Shown here piece after piece: positions 44,947-53,459 of a stretch of 64,000 nt of DNA (position 1 is its first letter; each line of letters opens with the position of its first letter). The translations under genes were made by a program, and so were the position numbers. The notes beneath the pieces were generated by a model. It worked only from the letters and a program-made list of their open reading frames with translations, ran no database searches and was not told the DNA's origin. The DNA is from Leptospira neocaledonica (lineage in GTDB: Bacteria; Spirochaetota; Leptospiria; Leptospirales; Leptospiraceae), in contig NZ_NPEA01000005.1 of the NCBI RefSeq assembly GCF_002812205.1, positions 1-64,000 of the forward strand, in the 5' to 3' direction.

Positions 44947-45936
44947 TCAGTTGTCCTCGAATATTGCATCTGCTTCATTATAGGATCCGTTTCCAGGAAC
45001 CGTACAGGTGAATTCAGCATAACTAGTAGTGAACCCGGGGCCTCCTCCCGGAGGTGAGATATAATAATTTCTAGTAGTTATTCCGTCGTCTGAAGGATAA
45101 GTGCATCTTCCCGTGCGTGTCATACTCGCTGAATTTAAACCATTACAGTCTTGAGTAGGTCCTACATAGGTAATCCCACCACCCAGTTTTTCATAACATA
45201 AAGCGGAGCTGGTCCAGTTTAAAACGGAAGTTGCCTGGATCTGACCGTTTGCGATATTCGGTCTATAGATTGCAGGTATTGTGCCGCCGGTATATCGAAC
45301 TTCTATAATATACGTTCCACTAGCGAGATTTGTTTTTTTGAACTGTGCTCCTAATTTTTCATTTTCCACTATCGTAGTTTTGGAGCCTGTGGGGTTGCTA
45401 TAATAGTATAAATTCAAATTTGCTCCTAAATATCCGAATATATTAAAAAGAACATCACCGGTGCTTCCTAATGTGATTTTTAGATAACTATTTTGGTCGG
45501 AAGCGCTCACAAGTCTGCCGTAACTGTTAGGTGCTCCTAAGGTGATATCAATAATCGGTCTGTATCTTACCGTTTTTGCAAGAAATGGATTTCCATTTTT
45601 GGTGATCACCATTGGAAGAGTAGTGTTCTCGGTGATCCCTGAGACAGTGGGCATAATAAATTCTAAACTTCCATCTCCTGGAAGATTAAGCCCGGTGGCA
45701 GATTCTCCGCCGATCGTAACAGTATAATCTCCGGCTACTCCGATAAAATTAGTAGCAGTAACGGCATTGTCCGAGCCTGGAAAACCTTTTTCAAATACGA
45801 TGTCTGCGACCGGAAGGCTATTGAGTACGACCAAATACATTAATGGGTCAGTACTGCTATTGTCTTTTTTGCAACCTGCGAATCCTACTGTGTAGAATAA
45901 AAGAATATAGATCCAAGCTTTTCGATTACGGTACAT
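44947..45936 (-). CDS. Hypothetical lipoprotein
   Basis: A 329-residue exported protein with a signal ending TVGFAGC (Cys near residue 22), followed by KKDNSSTD, so very likely lipidated. The first half has repeated short beta-like segments (GVAGDYTVTIGGESATGL) reminiscent of Ig/IPT folds. The second half has a Cys-containing extension (CYEKLGG, DCNGLN, GRCTYPS). Function not recognised. Confidence 0.7.
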   Translation of the reverse strand: MYRNRKAWIYILLFYTVGFAGCKKDNSSTDPLMYLVVLNSLPVADIVFEKGFPGSDNAVTATNFIGVAGDYTVTIGGESATGLNLPGDGSLEFIMPTVSGITENTTLPMVITKNGNPFLAKTVRYRPIIDITLGAPNSYGRLVSASDQNSYLKITLGSTGDVLFNIFGYLGANLNLYYYSNPTGSKTTIVENEKLGAQFKKTNLASGTYIIEVRYTGGTIPAIYRPNIANGQIQATSVLNWTSSALCYEKLGGGITYVGPTQDCNGLNSASMTRTGRCTYPSDDGITTRNYYISPPGGGPGFTTSYAEFTCTVPGNGSYNEADAIFEDN

Positions 45937-46130
45937 GAGTTCCTGACTTTTTTTAGGAAAATTATGACCCGTAAGTAAATAGATTTCTATTCGTGGGAAT
46001 ACTAGGTTGGATTTGTTTTTTAAGTAGAAGCCGAAGGGGAGAAGGCACGGAATCGGTTTTCTTCAATAGAATTTTGAAGCTTATCGAATATGATTGTCTT
46101 TCCGGATTCTCCTTGAAAAGTAAAATTCGG

Positions 46131-46571
46131 ATGAAACATCTTATCATTGTCGCTGGGCCAAACGGTTCGGGAAAAACAACGTTCGCGTTGGAACATCAAG
46201 AAGTGTATGGTTATACTTTTTTAAATGCTGATGAATTGGAAAAAGGTTTAGAAAATCGAGGAACTACAAGCGGTCATCTGGAAGCGGGTAGGTTATTTTT
46301 TAAAGCCATCGAGAGAGAATTAAAATTGGGAAATAGTCTAATTATCGAATCTACTCTTTCTGGTAATTATTTAAAGGGGACTATTCGAAAATTTTCAAGG
46401 AGTAAAAGGAATTTCTGGGGTATGTATCGTTCTCTGACAGATACATGGGCGGCGTATTTCAATGCAGAAGAGAACTCGGAATGTTTTGCGCTTGGCGGAA
46501 AACATAGTTATGATATACTTAACTCAGAATTACTTTCTATCTTTCTCCAGGATATTGATGAAGATGAGTAA
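46131..46571 (+). pseudogene. Zeta-toxin-like kinase with internal deletion
   Basis: The 146-residue product begins like a zeta toxin: Walker A GPNGSGKTT (9-17), then TFLNADELEKGL, an RLFFKAIERELK helix and IIESTLS. It then jumps from LKGTIRKFSRS directly to KRNFWGMYRSLTDTWAAYF, a segment normally near the C terminus. I estimate 45-50 residues are missing, including the section carrying the basic catalytic residues. The reading frame is intact, so the deletion is in phase. It probably has no UDP-sugar kinase activity. The stop overlaps the following small gene. Confidence 0.65.
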
Positions 46572-46800
46572 ATTAAAAAAGAAAGCCTACCAAGAAGAAG
46601 CCGAAGAGTTTACTCGGATTTTTGAAAGTGCTATACAAAAGGCACAGGCAGAAAATCGTAAATTTGGTCTTCCTGACGTTTTCTCCAAGAATGGTGAAGT
46701 TTACTTTCGCTTACCTGACGGAAAAATTGTATATGAAAGGCCGAAACCTGCAAATTCAATGCGTCTGGCGGTTGAGAGAATACTTCATCTCTTAAAATAA
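46564..46800 (+). CDS. Small protein coupled to the zeta-like gene, possible antitoxin
   Basis: A 78-residue charged protein (KKKAYQEEAEEFTRIFESAIQKAQ near the start) with a C-terminal LPDGKIVYERPKP segment. Its ATG overlaps the stop of the zeta-like gene (ATGAGTAA), so the two are translationally coupled. A second ATG lies two codons earlier. The position suggests an antitoxin or accessory protein, but no antitoxin family is recognised. If the toxin is dead, this gene may be a relic. Confidence 0.6.
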   Translation: MSKLKKKAYQEEAEEFTRIFESAIQKAQAENRKFGLPDVFSKNGEVYFRLPDGKIVYERPKPANSMRLAVERILHLLK

Positions 46801-46845
46801 AATCAAAAAGCCTAATATAACTTAAGCTTCTCCTTCCTATTACCC

Positions 46846-48042
46846 TTACTTATTCCGCTTAAAACTGATTCCCTTATTTCCAAGTACAGTTAACCAGAAG
46901 TCCGAATCTCTGATGATAAAATGGTATACTAGAAAAGTGACAGCGTATACTGCAAATATATGAATAGAAAACTTGATCCAGATGGAAAGACCAGTGCTCA
47001 CCACTAAAAAACCGATTCCAAGAGAAATTGGATGGTGGATGAGATATACGGGCAAACTGGATTCTCTTAAATATGAATTGAGCTTTCCTGTTTTGTTAAA
47101 GAATAACTGAAAAAGTCGAATAAAGAATGCGATCCAGATCCAACCGCCTAAACATTTTAGAAAAATATGAAGTATTCTCATTCCAAATCCGGTATATCCG
47201 AAATAAGACCAATATGGATCTATCGTGCTGACCCAGTAGAATAATCCAAAAAATGCAAAGGATAAAAATCCAAGTAAAAGTATCTCGAATTGATTCGTTT
47301 TTCCTTTTAAGATTGTACTTTCTCTTCCGATCAAAAAACTACCGAATAAGAAAAAACTGAAATCATATATAAACTGCACCGGCTCAATATTCAGGTATTT
47401 TTCATCCTTTAGGAAAAAGTAATTAATCGCGCAGGTCCAGATCGTGCACCAAATTCCCGCGATCAGTAATGTTTCCCATTTTACGCTCGGTCTTTTTTCT
47501 GGTTCTTCTTCTCCGTATCTGGAAGTAGGAAGTATAAAAGTCCCGATTCTATGAATTACAGGACGTATTCCTAAATATAAAAATGTGTATAATGCTAAAT
47601 ATAATATGAACCAAAGGTGAGAAGGCGCCGGATTCTTAAGCAGGAATTCTTCCCATAAAAACCGGAAATAATTTCCTTGGTAACCTTCTTGCAATGCGTT
47701 TACATAATACTGCATTGGCGCGAACAATATGATTCCTGGAATCAACGGAAGAATGATCCGTAGGGCTCTTAACTTTAAAAATTCCTTTAATGTTTTGGAA
47801 AGATAGATCCTTTCCGTAAAATATCCGGAGAGTACAAAAAACATAGGCATTCTAAAAAGATGCACCCATTCTCCGAATACATCGAATGCAATAGACCTAT
47901 CATTATTTCTTAATGGATATATGATGATTGCGGCATATACGATCGCCACATGAAATGCTAGTCCTAATAATAGCGCAAAGGATCTGAGATTGTCTAAATA
48001 ATCCAGCCTGCTTTGTTTGGCTGGAGAGCTTTGTTCAGCCAA
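46846..48042 (-). CDS. Membrane acyltransferase (acyltransferase 3 family)
   Basis: A 398-residue integral membrane protein with about ten helices. The acyltransferase_3 signature is at the start (RLDYLDNLRSFALLLGLAFH, with the catalytic-site-type His) and MFFVLSGYF follows near residue 72. Such enzymes acylate surface sugars or lipids. It ends close to the convergent small gene and starts 3 bases after the Crp-like gene's stop, so the two may be co-transcribed. Confidence 0.88.
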   Translation of the reverse strand: MAEQSSPAKQSRLDYLDNLRSFALLLGLAFHVAIVYAAIIIYPLRNNDRSIAFDVFGEWVHLFRMPMFFVLSGYFTERIYLSKTLKEFLKLRALRIILPLIPGIILFAPMQYYVNALQEGYQGNYFRFLWEEFLLKNPAPSHLWFILYLALYTFLYLGIRPVIHRIGTFILPTSRYGEEEPEKRPSVKWETLLIAGIWCTIWTCAINYFFLKDEKYLNIEPVQFIYDFSFFLFGSFLIGRESTILKGKTNQFEILLLGFLSFAFFGLFYWVSTIDPYWSYFGYTGFGMRILHIFLKCLGGWIWIAFFIRLFQLFFNKTGKLNSYLRESSLPVYLIHHPISLGIGFLVVSTGLSIWIKFSIHIFAVYAVTFLVYHFIIRDSDFWLTVLGNKGISFKRNK

Positions 48043-48045
48043 GAA

Positions 48046-48711
48046 TCACTGGTCCAATGTATATTTAAAAAACGTTTCCCGTATCATTATATGGCTGGGA
48101 TCGTTTTTAGGTTGTTCGATCAACTTGTCTTTTACCAAAAGATTGATCGCGGATACTAGATCCGTATGTTCCAATCCGACTCTTAAAATGGCCCATTTCA
48201 TAAATGCGGTTAAATGCACCTTGTATTGTCCGTCTTCTTGTTCTCCCCTCGTTTGCGCGAAAGTGATCAATGCAGAAGTTACAATATTCTTTCTATCTCC
48301 TTTTAAAAGGCTAGCTATGGTTTGGTTGGTCTCTCTCAATCTGGAAGAAAGCATTTTTACCATTTTTAATGAGAAAGAAGGGTTGGTCTGAATTAGGTTA
48401 TAGAACACGCTCTCGGTGATTGCGAATAATAATACGTCGGTTTTTGCGATGGCTCTTGCACTTCTTGGTTTGCGATCCACCAGTGCCATCTCACCGAACA
48501 TATCCCCTTCTTTCAGTTCTATAAGAAGTTTGAATGCTTCTTTTACTTTTTTATGAATCCCTACTTTTCCGGAAAGGATTAGATACATTTGATCGGCAGG
48601 TTCGTTCTCATCGAAAATAACGGCGGATTCCTTAAAGCGGAGGCCGTGTTTATTTACCATATCTTCAGAGATCTTCATGCCAAAACGGACTGGAAAAGTT
48701 TTAGTCCTCAT
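48046..48711 (-). CDS. Crp/Fnr-type cyclic-nucleotide-binding protein
   Basis: About 221 residues with an N-terminal cNMP-binding beta-barrel. It includes [11 protein letters not shown] and the phosphate-binding cassette-like [22 protein letters not shown] (given by key residues GEMALVD and RSARA). A helical C-terminal part could be a winged helix. A clear Crp helix-turn-helix is not obvious, so it may sense cAMP-like ligands without being a classic activator. Starts at 48711 and 48678 are both possible. It is divergent from the SMP-30-like gene. Confidence 0.8.
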   Translation of the reverse strand: MRTKTFPVRFGMKISEDMVNKHGLRFKESAVIFDENEPADQMYLILSGKVGIHKKVKEAFKLLIELKEGDMFGEMALVDRKPRSARAIAKTDVLLFAITESVFYNLIQTNPSFSLKMVKMLSSRLRETNQTIASLLKGDRKNIVTSALITFAQTRGEQEDGQYKVHLTAFMKWAILRVGLEHTDLVSAINLLVKDKLIEQPKNDPSHIMIRETFFKYTLDQ

Positions 48712-48841
48712 GTACGATATCGGCGATTGGTTGGGAGCCGCAATCAATTATTCTGGTAAGAAGGCGGGAACCTCAGAATTTTACGTTGACTGCCCGACCT
48801 TCGTAAGTAGCGTCTCATTCGTTTTCCCTAAGGAGGGAATC

Positions 48842-49930
48842 GTGAACACGAAAAAAATCCTCCTGCTCTCTGCAGCGTTTATTATCATTTTCATAATAGG
48901 TTTTGCACTCAAACCTTCTCCTATCCAACCCATCGCCTACCAACCTCCTATCGATACCGGTTTGATTGGTGGCTTCCAAGAAAACAAAGCTTTGGAATCC
49001 GCAGAACTAATCGCACTCGGAAAGATACACGGTCCCGAAGATATAGAACCGGACGACGAAGGTAATATCTACTCCGCGAGTGAAGACGGTAAAGTGTATC
49101 TTATCTCCAAAGACGGAGAAATAAAGGCGCACGCATTCACAGGAGGACGACCTCTTGGAATGAAATTATTAGGAGACGGTTCCATTATAGTCGCGGATGC
49201 AATCAAAGGTTTATTAAAGATCGGCAAAGATGGAAAAGTAGAAGTGTTGAGTACAGAATCGGAAGGTGTTCCTTTTAAATTCACTGACGATTTGGATGTT
49301 GCTAAAGACGGAACGATTTATTTTTCGGATGCGAGCGATAAATACGGTTCCGCAGAATATCTGTATGATCTAATGGAGTCTGTTCCTCATGGTCGTTTGT
49401 TAAAATACGATCCTCATACTAAAAAGACCACAACCTTAATGAAGGATCTTTTCTTCCCGAATGGAGTGGCTCTTTCTAAAAACGAGGATTTTCTAGTATT
49501 AAACGAAACTTATAAATATAGGATCCATAGATATTGGATCAAAGGGCCTAAAGCCGGAACAAGCGAGATTTGGGCAGAGAACCTTCCTGGTTTTCCGGAC
49601 AATATTTCATCGGATAGAAAAGGTCACTTCTATCTAGCGTTATTCACCGTTCGTAATAATATGGTGGATAAAATTTTACATCCTCGGCCGTGGACAAAAT
49701 CTCTTGTGGCAAAACTCCCTAAATTCCTTTGGCCTAAGCCTCAACCGTACGGATTTGCAGTCATTCTGGACGAGAACGGAGTGGTAGAAGCAAGTTTCCA
49801 GGAACCGAAAGGAAAACACTTAAAAGAGATCACCTCTGTAAAAAGAAAAGGGGAGTATATCTATTTGGGAAGTCTTCATAACGACAGGATCGGCAAATTC
49901 AAACTGCCTCCTGAATTAATAAAAGAATAA
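48842..49930 (+). CDS. SMP-30/strictosidine-synthase-like beta-propeller, membrane-anchored
   Basis: A 362-residue protein with an N-terminal hydrophobic anchor (ILLLSAAFIIIFIIGFA). A six-bladed propeller follows, with the family segments GPEDIEPDDEGNIYSASEDG, LDVAKDGTIYFSDASDKYG and FFPNGVALSKNEDFLVLNE. Relatives hydrolyse lactones or related esters. A GTG at 48842 preceded by AAGGAGG (48830-48836) decides the start; a longer frame from 48677 overlaps the divergent promoter and is rejected. It heads the acyl-CoA dehydrogenase operon. Confidence 0.9.
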   Translation: MNTKKILLLSAAFIIIFIIGFALKPSPIQPIAYQPPIDTGLIGGFQENKALESAELIALGKIHGPEDIEPDDEGNIYSASEDGKVYLISKDGEIKAHAFTGGRPLGMKLLGDGSIIVADAIKGLLKIGKDGKVEVLSTESEGVPFKFTDDLDVAKDGTIYFSDASDKYGSAEYLYDLMESVPHGRLLKYDPHTKKTTTLMKDLFFPNGVALSKNEDFLVLNETYKYRIHRYWIKGPKAGTSEIWAENLPGFPDNISSDRKGHFYLALFTVRNNMVDKILHPRPWTKSLVAKLPKFLWPKPQPYGFAVILDENGVVEASFQEPKGKHLKEITSVKRKGEYIYLGSLHNDRIGKFKLPPELIKE

Positions 49931-49951
49931 ATAAGGAAAATTGAATATATC

Positions 49952-51127
49952 ATGGATTTATCCATACCAAAGGAAGTCGAAGAAATCAGGGCGAAAGCCA
50001 AGGCATTCGTAGAAGAAGTTGCCATTCCCGCCGAAGATCATTACGATTATGATCATGGTAGAATGCCCGAACCTATCGTTCAAAAATTAAGAGAAGAAGC
50101 TAAAAAAAGGGGATTATGGACCGCTCATCTTCCTAAATCGGAAGGGGGTTTGGGCCTAGATCTGGTTGGCACCGCACTTGTATTTAGTGAATTAGGACGT
50201 TCTCCTGTTGCTCCTTATCTTTGTAATTGCGACGCTCCAGACGAGGGAAATATGCACCTTCTTCACTTAGCTGCTAACGCAGAACAAAAGAAGAAGTTCT
50301 ATCATCCCCTAGTGGAAGGAAAGATCCGCTCCGGATTCGCAATGACCGAACCTCCACCGGGTGCGGGCTCCGATCCTACCACTCTTTCGACTAACGCGGA
50401 GAAGGATGGAGATCATTACATTCTGAACGGTCATAAATGGTACTGCACCGGAGCGAATGGAGCTTCTTTCCTGATCGTGATGTCCAAGGTAAACGATAGT
50501 TTTCGACGCACTTCAATGTTTCTAGTGCCGACTGATTCTCCCGGATACACGATGGTACAGGAAATAGGAGTTTTAGGTTCACATGGTCCGGGAGGACATT
50601 GTGAGTTAAAATTTGAAAATGTAAAAGTGCATGAGTCCCAAGTATTAGGAAAAATTGGAGAAGGTTTTAGACTTTCCCAAGAAAGATTGGGACCTGCAAG
50701 GCTCACACATTGTATGAGATGGATCGGTCTTGCCAGAAGATCCATGGAGATCGCAAGAGAATACGCGATCAAAAGAGAATTGTTTGGTGGAAAATTATCC
50801 GATCACCAAGGGATTCAATGGATGTTCGCAGAATCCGCTTTGGAAATAGAATCAGGTTTTTTACTTACATTAAAGGCAGCAGACATTCTTCGCAAAAAAG
50901 GGGACGCAAGGCAAGCCGTGTCTTTGGCAAAATGGCAAGTGAGTGAGACATTGAACAAATGTATAGACAGGGCTATACAAATTTGCGGATCTCACGGTTT
51001 TAGTCGTTATCTTAAATTAGAATTATTTTATAGAGATGCGAGAGCCGCGAGGATCGCTGACGGTCCTACCGAAACCCATAAGATGGTGATCGGTAGGAAT
51101 CTAATATCCGGAAAGGAGAACTTTTGA
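49952..51127 (+). CDS. Acyl-CoA dehydrogenase
   Basis: A 391-residue FAD-dependent acyl-CoA dehydrogenase (first step of beta-oxidation). It shows the characteristic [19 protein letters not shown] segment (ETF/FAD-binding loop), [12 protein letters not shown], and the C-terminal [35 protein letters not shown] block in pieces. Its co-transcription with an aminoglycoside-phosphotransferase-like kinase resembles the ACAD10/11 architecture, where hydroxyacyl-CoA or branched substrates are processed. The stop codon overlaps the following start. Confidence 0.93.
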   Translation: MDLSIPKEVEEIRAKAKAFVEEVAIPAEDHYDYDHGRMPEPIVQKLREEAKKRGLWTAHLPKSEGGLGLDLVGTALVFSELGRSPVAPYLCNCDAPDEGNMHLLHLAANAEQKKKFYHPLVEGKIRSGFAMTEPPPGAGSDPTTLSTNAEKDGDHYILNGHKWYCTGANGASFLIVMSKVNDSFRRTSMFLVPTDSPGYTMVQEIGVLGSHGPGGHCELKFENVKVHESQVLGKIGEGFRLSQERLGPARLTHCMRWIGLARRSMEIAREYAIKRELFGGKLSDHQGIQWMFAESALEIESGFLLTLKAADILRKKGDARQAVSLAKWQVSETLNKCIDRAIQICGSHGFSRYLKLELFYRDARAARIADGPTETHKMVIGRNLISGKENF

Positions 51128-52173
51128 TCGTGAAAGATTCCGAATTGAAGGAAAGGCTGGAATCATATTTAGGAAAAAGGCTTCAAGGAACAGTAGAAAT
51201 CGCTAATATGGTTTCTCTTTCGGGAGGAGCCTGCCAAGAAAATTTTTCCGCAGACATCAAGGTGAATGGTGGGCCTGAATCGGGCCAATACCAAACAGTT
51301 TATCGAACAGACAAGGGGGCTGCTTTACTTGCTTCCTTGTCTAGGATAGATGAATTCAAGGTTTGTAGAATGGCATTTGAAGCAGGTGTCAAAACTCCTG
51401 AACCGTTTTGGTTGGAGTCCGATCAATCCGTCACAGGCAATCCATTCTATTTTATGAAAAGGATCCAGGGTAAGGCTACGGGAAGGTTCGTAGTAAAAGA
51501 TCCAAGTTTAAATAAGGTCCGTAAGCAGATCACCCAAGAGCTTGCAGAAAATCTTGCGAGAATCCATTCAGTAACTCCTGAAAAATGTAAGGACGAAAAA
51601 CTAAAAGAGGTTTTGAATCTTGGACAATATGTGAGCGGCAAAACAGTAGCCCAAGGTTCTGTCCAAGCTTTACGTTCTCAATTGGAATCCATGGATGGTG
51701 CTTATCCGGCTATGGAAATCATATTAAATTGGTTAGAGAAAAAAGCTCCAGAAAGTGATGCGGTCGTTCTGATCCACGGAGATTTTAGAACAGGGAACTT
51801 CATGGTGAATTCGGAAGGTCTGCAAGGAATTGTAGATTGGGAATTTGCACATTGGGGAGATCGACACGAAGATCTGACTTGGTTATGTATGAGAGATTGG
51901 AGATTCGGAAAACTGAATAAAGAAGCAGGCGGCTTTGCAGATCGTTCCGAATTTTACGAAATTTATGAGAAGGCAGCAGGCGTAAAACTAGATCCTACCA
52001 AGATCAGATACTGGGAAGTGATGGGGAATCTTCGTTGGGCAATCGGTTGTATCGGCCAAGCGGAGCGCCATCTTTCCGGAAAAGATAAAGGAATAGAGCT
52101 TGCGTCTATAGGAAGAAGGGCTTGTGAAATGGAATACGAGGCCATGAGACTCATTGAAGAGTCTATAAAATAA
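51124..52173 (+). CDS. APH-like phosphotransferase
   Basis: A 349-residue protein of the aminoglycoside/choline phosphotransferase family. The catalytic loop is HGDFRTGN (about 219-226) and the metal site is [14 protein letters not shown] (about 238). The N-terminal lobe has a nucleotide-binding pattern. In the ACAD10/11 proteins this domain is fused to an acyl-CoA dehydrogenase and phosphorylates a hydroxyacyl-CoA; here the two are separate, adjacent genes with overlapping ends. The start is TTG at 51124 or GTG at 51130. Confidence 0.88.
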   Translation: MIVKDSELKERLESYLGKRLQGTVEIANMVSLSGGACQENFSADIKVNGGPESGQYQTVYRTDKGAALLASLSRIDEFKVCRMAFEAGVKTPEPFWLESDQSVTGNPFYFMKRIQGKATGRFVVKDPSLNKVRKQITQELAENLARIHSVTPEKCKDEKLKEVLNLGQYVSGKTVAQGSVQALRSQLESMDGAYPAMEIILNWLEKKAPESDAVVLIHGDFRTGNFMVNSEGLQGIVDWEFAHWGDRHEDLTWLCMRDWRFGKLNKEAGGFADRSEFYEIYEKAAGVKLDPTKIRYWEVMGNLRWAIGCIGQAERHLSGKDKGIELASIGRRACEMEYEAMRLIEESIK

Positions 52174-52183
52174 GGAAATCATT

Positions 52184-52579
52184 ATGCAAGATAAACCAAG
52201 CGCCACGGAATTATTGGAAGCAATCCAGGATTTTCTAATGAAGGAAGTCCTGCCCGAGTTTAGGGATAAGGACCTTCTCGCATATAAAACATTAGTAAGT
52301 TGGAATATGCTTGGAGTGATCTCCAGAGAGATCCGTTCGGGAGAAGAATCCCTAGATAAGGAACTCACCAGACTGTCGTCTTTATTAGGTAAAAAATCCG
52401 AGTTCCCTAAGACCTGGAATGAAAAGAAAAATTTAACTTCTTCTTGGAATGAAGAACTAAGGGATATTATCCGAAAGGAAAAAAAGTCTTTGGAAGATAC
52501 GGAATACTGGAAACATATAAAAGAATCCGTAATCGAAAAAGTTGAGATCGTAAATCCAAGATTCACCACGGAATCCTAA
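52184..52579 (+). CDS. DUF6285 protein
   Basis: A 131-residue helical protein of the DUF6285 type (ATELLEAIQDFLMKEVLPEF, then LAYKTLVSWNMLGVISREI). Members are commonly encoded next to APH-like kinases and acyl-CoA dehydrogenases. That arrangement is seen here, with a 10-base gap upstream and AAGGAAAT before its ATG. Its function is unknown; a partner of the kinase is likely. Confidence 0.75.
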   Translation: MQDKPSATELLEAIQDFLMKEVLPEFRDKDLLAYKTLVSWNMLGVISREIRSGEESLDKELTRLSSLLGKKSEFPKTWNEKKNLTSSWNEELRDIIRKEKKSLEDTEYWKHIKESVIEKVEIVNPRFTTES

Positions 52580-52581
52580 AT

Positions 52582-53310
52582 ATGTCCGTAATATATCTGA
52601 TTCGCCACGGACAGGCGAACTCTACCGGAGAAGATTACGATCTATTGACCGAAAGAGGGAAAGAACAAGCCTTTGCCCTCGGTAAATATATGGCTTCTAA
52701 TGGGGATTTTCCGGATAAGATCGTCTCCGGGACAATGAGAAGGCATATGGAAACCGCCGAATTTTTTATGAAAGGGATCTATTCTGTTCGTTCCGAACTA
52801 GAAACCGGATCCGATTTCCATTCTTTCGATCCAAATTGGAATGAGTTTCCTTCCGAATTATGGAAAAAATATGCAGAACATCTTTCGGGGACTAGGCCCG
52901 AATTCCAAAGATCCCTATTACAATTTTCTAAAGTTAGGTTGAAAGGTGGAGTTCGATCCGCTGCCTTATTTTTTAAACTCACAGAGGAGATTTTATCCGT
53001 TTGGAGAAAGGGTGATTTTACTCCGGAGGGAATTGAAACTTTTGCAAACTTTCAGTCTAGAGTGGATTTGGCCTGTGATACGTATTTCCAACCAAGCGAT
53101 GCGGAAAGACGTTTTATTTTCACTTCAGGCACTCCTATTTCTTTAACTTTAAAAAAAATGCTCAGACAGGATGAAGACGTTTTTACTTGGATGCCTTGGA
53201 TCTGGAATAGTTCTGTAAGTATATTCCGTTGGGTGAGAGGTAGATACATTCCTGTGAGTTTGAATTTCCTTCCTCATATCCCGGATAAAAGTTCTAGAAC
53301 ATTGTATTGA
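52582..53310 (+). CDS. Histidine phosphatase family protein
   Basis: A 242-residue phosphoglycerate-mutase-like phosphatase. The phosphohistidine motif is LIRHGQAN (about 5-12), followed by LTERGKEQAFALG, and SGTMRRHMETA supplies a second Arg. A C-terminal His motif is less clear (FTSGTPISL at the usual place has no His). It begins two bases after the DUF6285 gene and is the last member of the operon. The substrate is not known. Confidence 0.85.
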   Translation: MSVIYLIRHGQANSTGEDYDLLTERGKEQAFALGKYMASNGDFPDKIVSGTMRRHMETAEFFMKGIYSVRSELETGSDFHSFDPNWNEFPSELWKKYAEHLSGTRPEFQRSLLQFSKVRLKGGVRSAALFFKLTEEILSVWRKGDFTPEGIETFANFQSRVDLACDTYFQPSDAERRFIFTSGTPISLTLKKMLRQDEDVFTWMPWIWNSSVSIFRWVRGRYIPVSLNFLPHIPDKSSRTLY

Positions 53311-53459
53311 ATAGAAGCTTGTTCTAATACCGAGAGCCTAGTTGTAACTTGCTTGTAAGAAGTCCAACAGCGGTGATAACATAAGCTCGGTGACTTTTGG
53401 AAATAAAAAAGTGTGGACTTCGATCTTCTAAGGTGTAGGATTCTGCCCCGCTGATCCGC

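Noticed and set aside
48677..48841. Longer N terminus for the SMP-30-like protein
   Set aside because: It would overlap the divergent regulator gene, while the GTG at 48842 has an AAGGAGG ribosome site and is followed by the membrane anchor.
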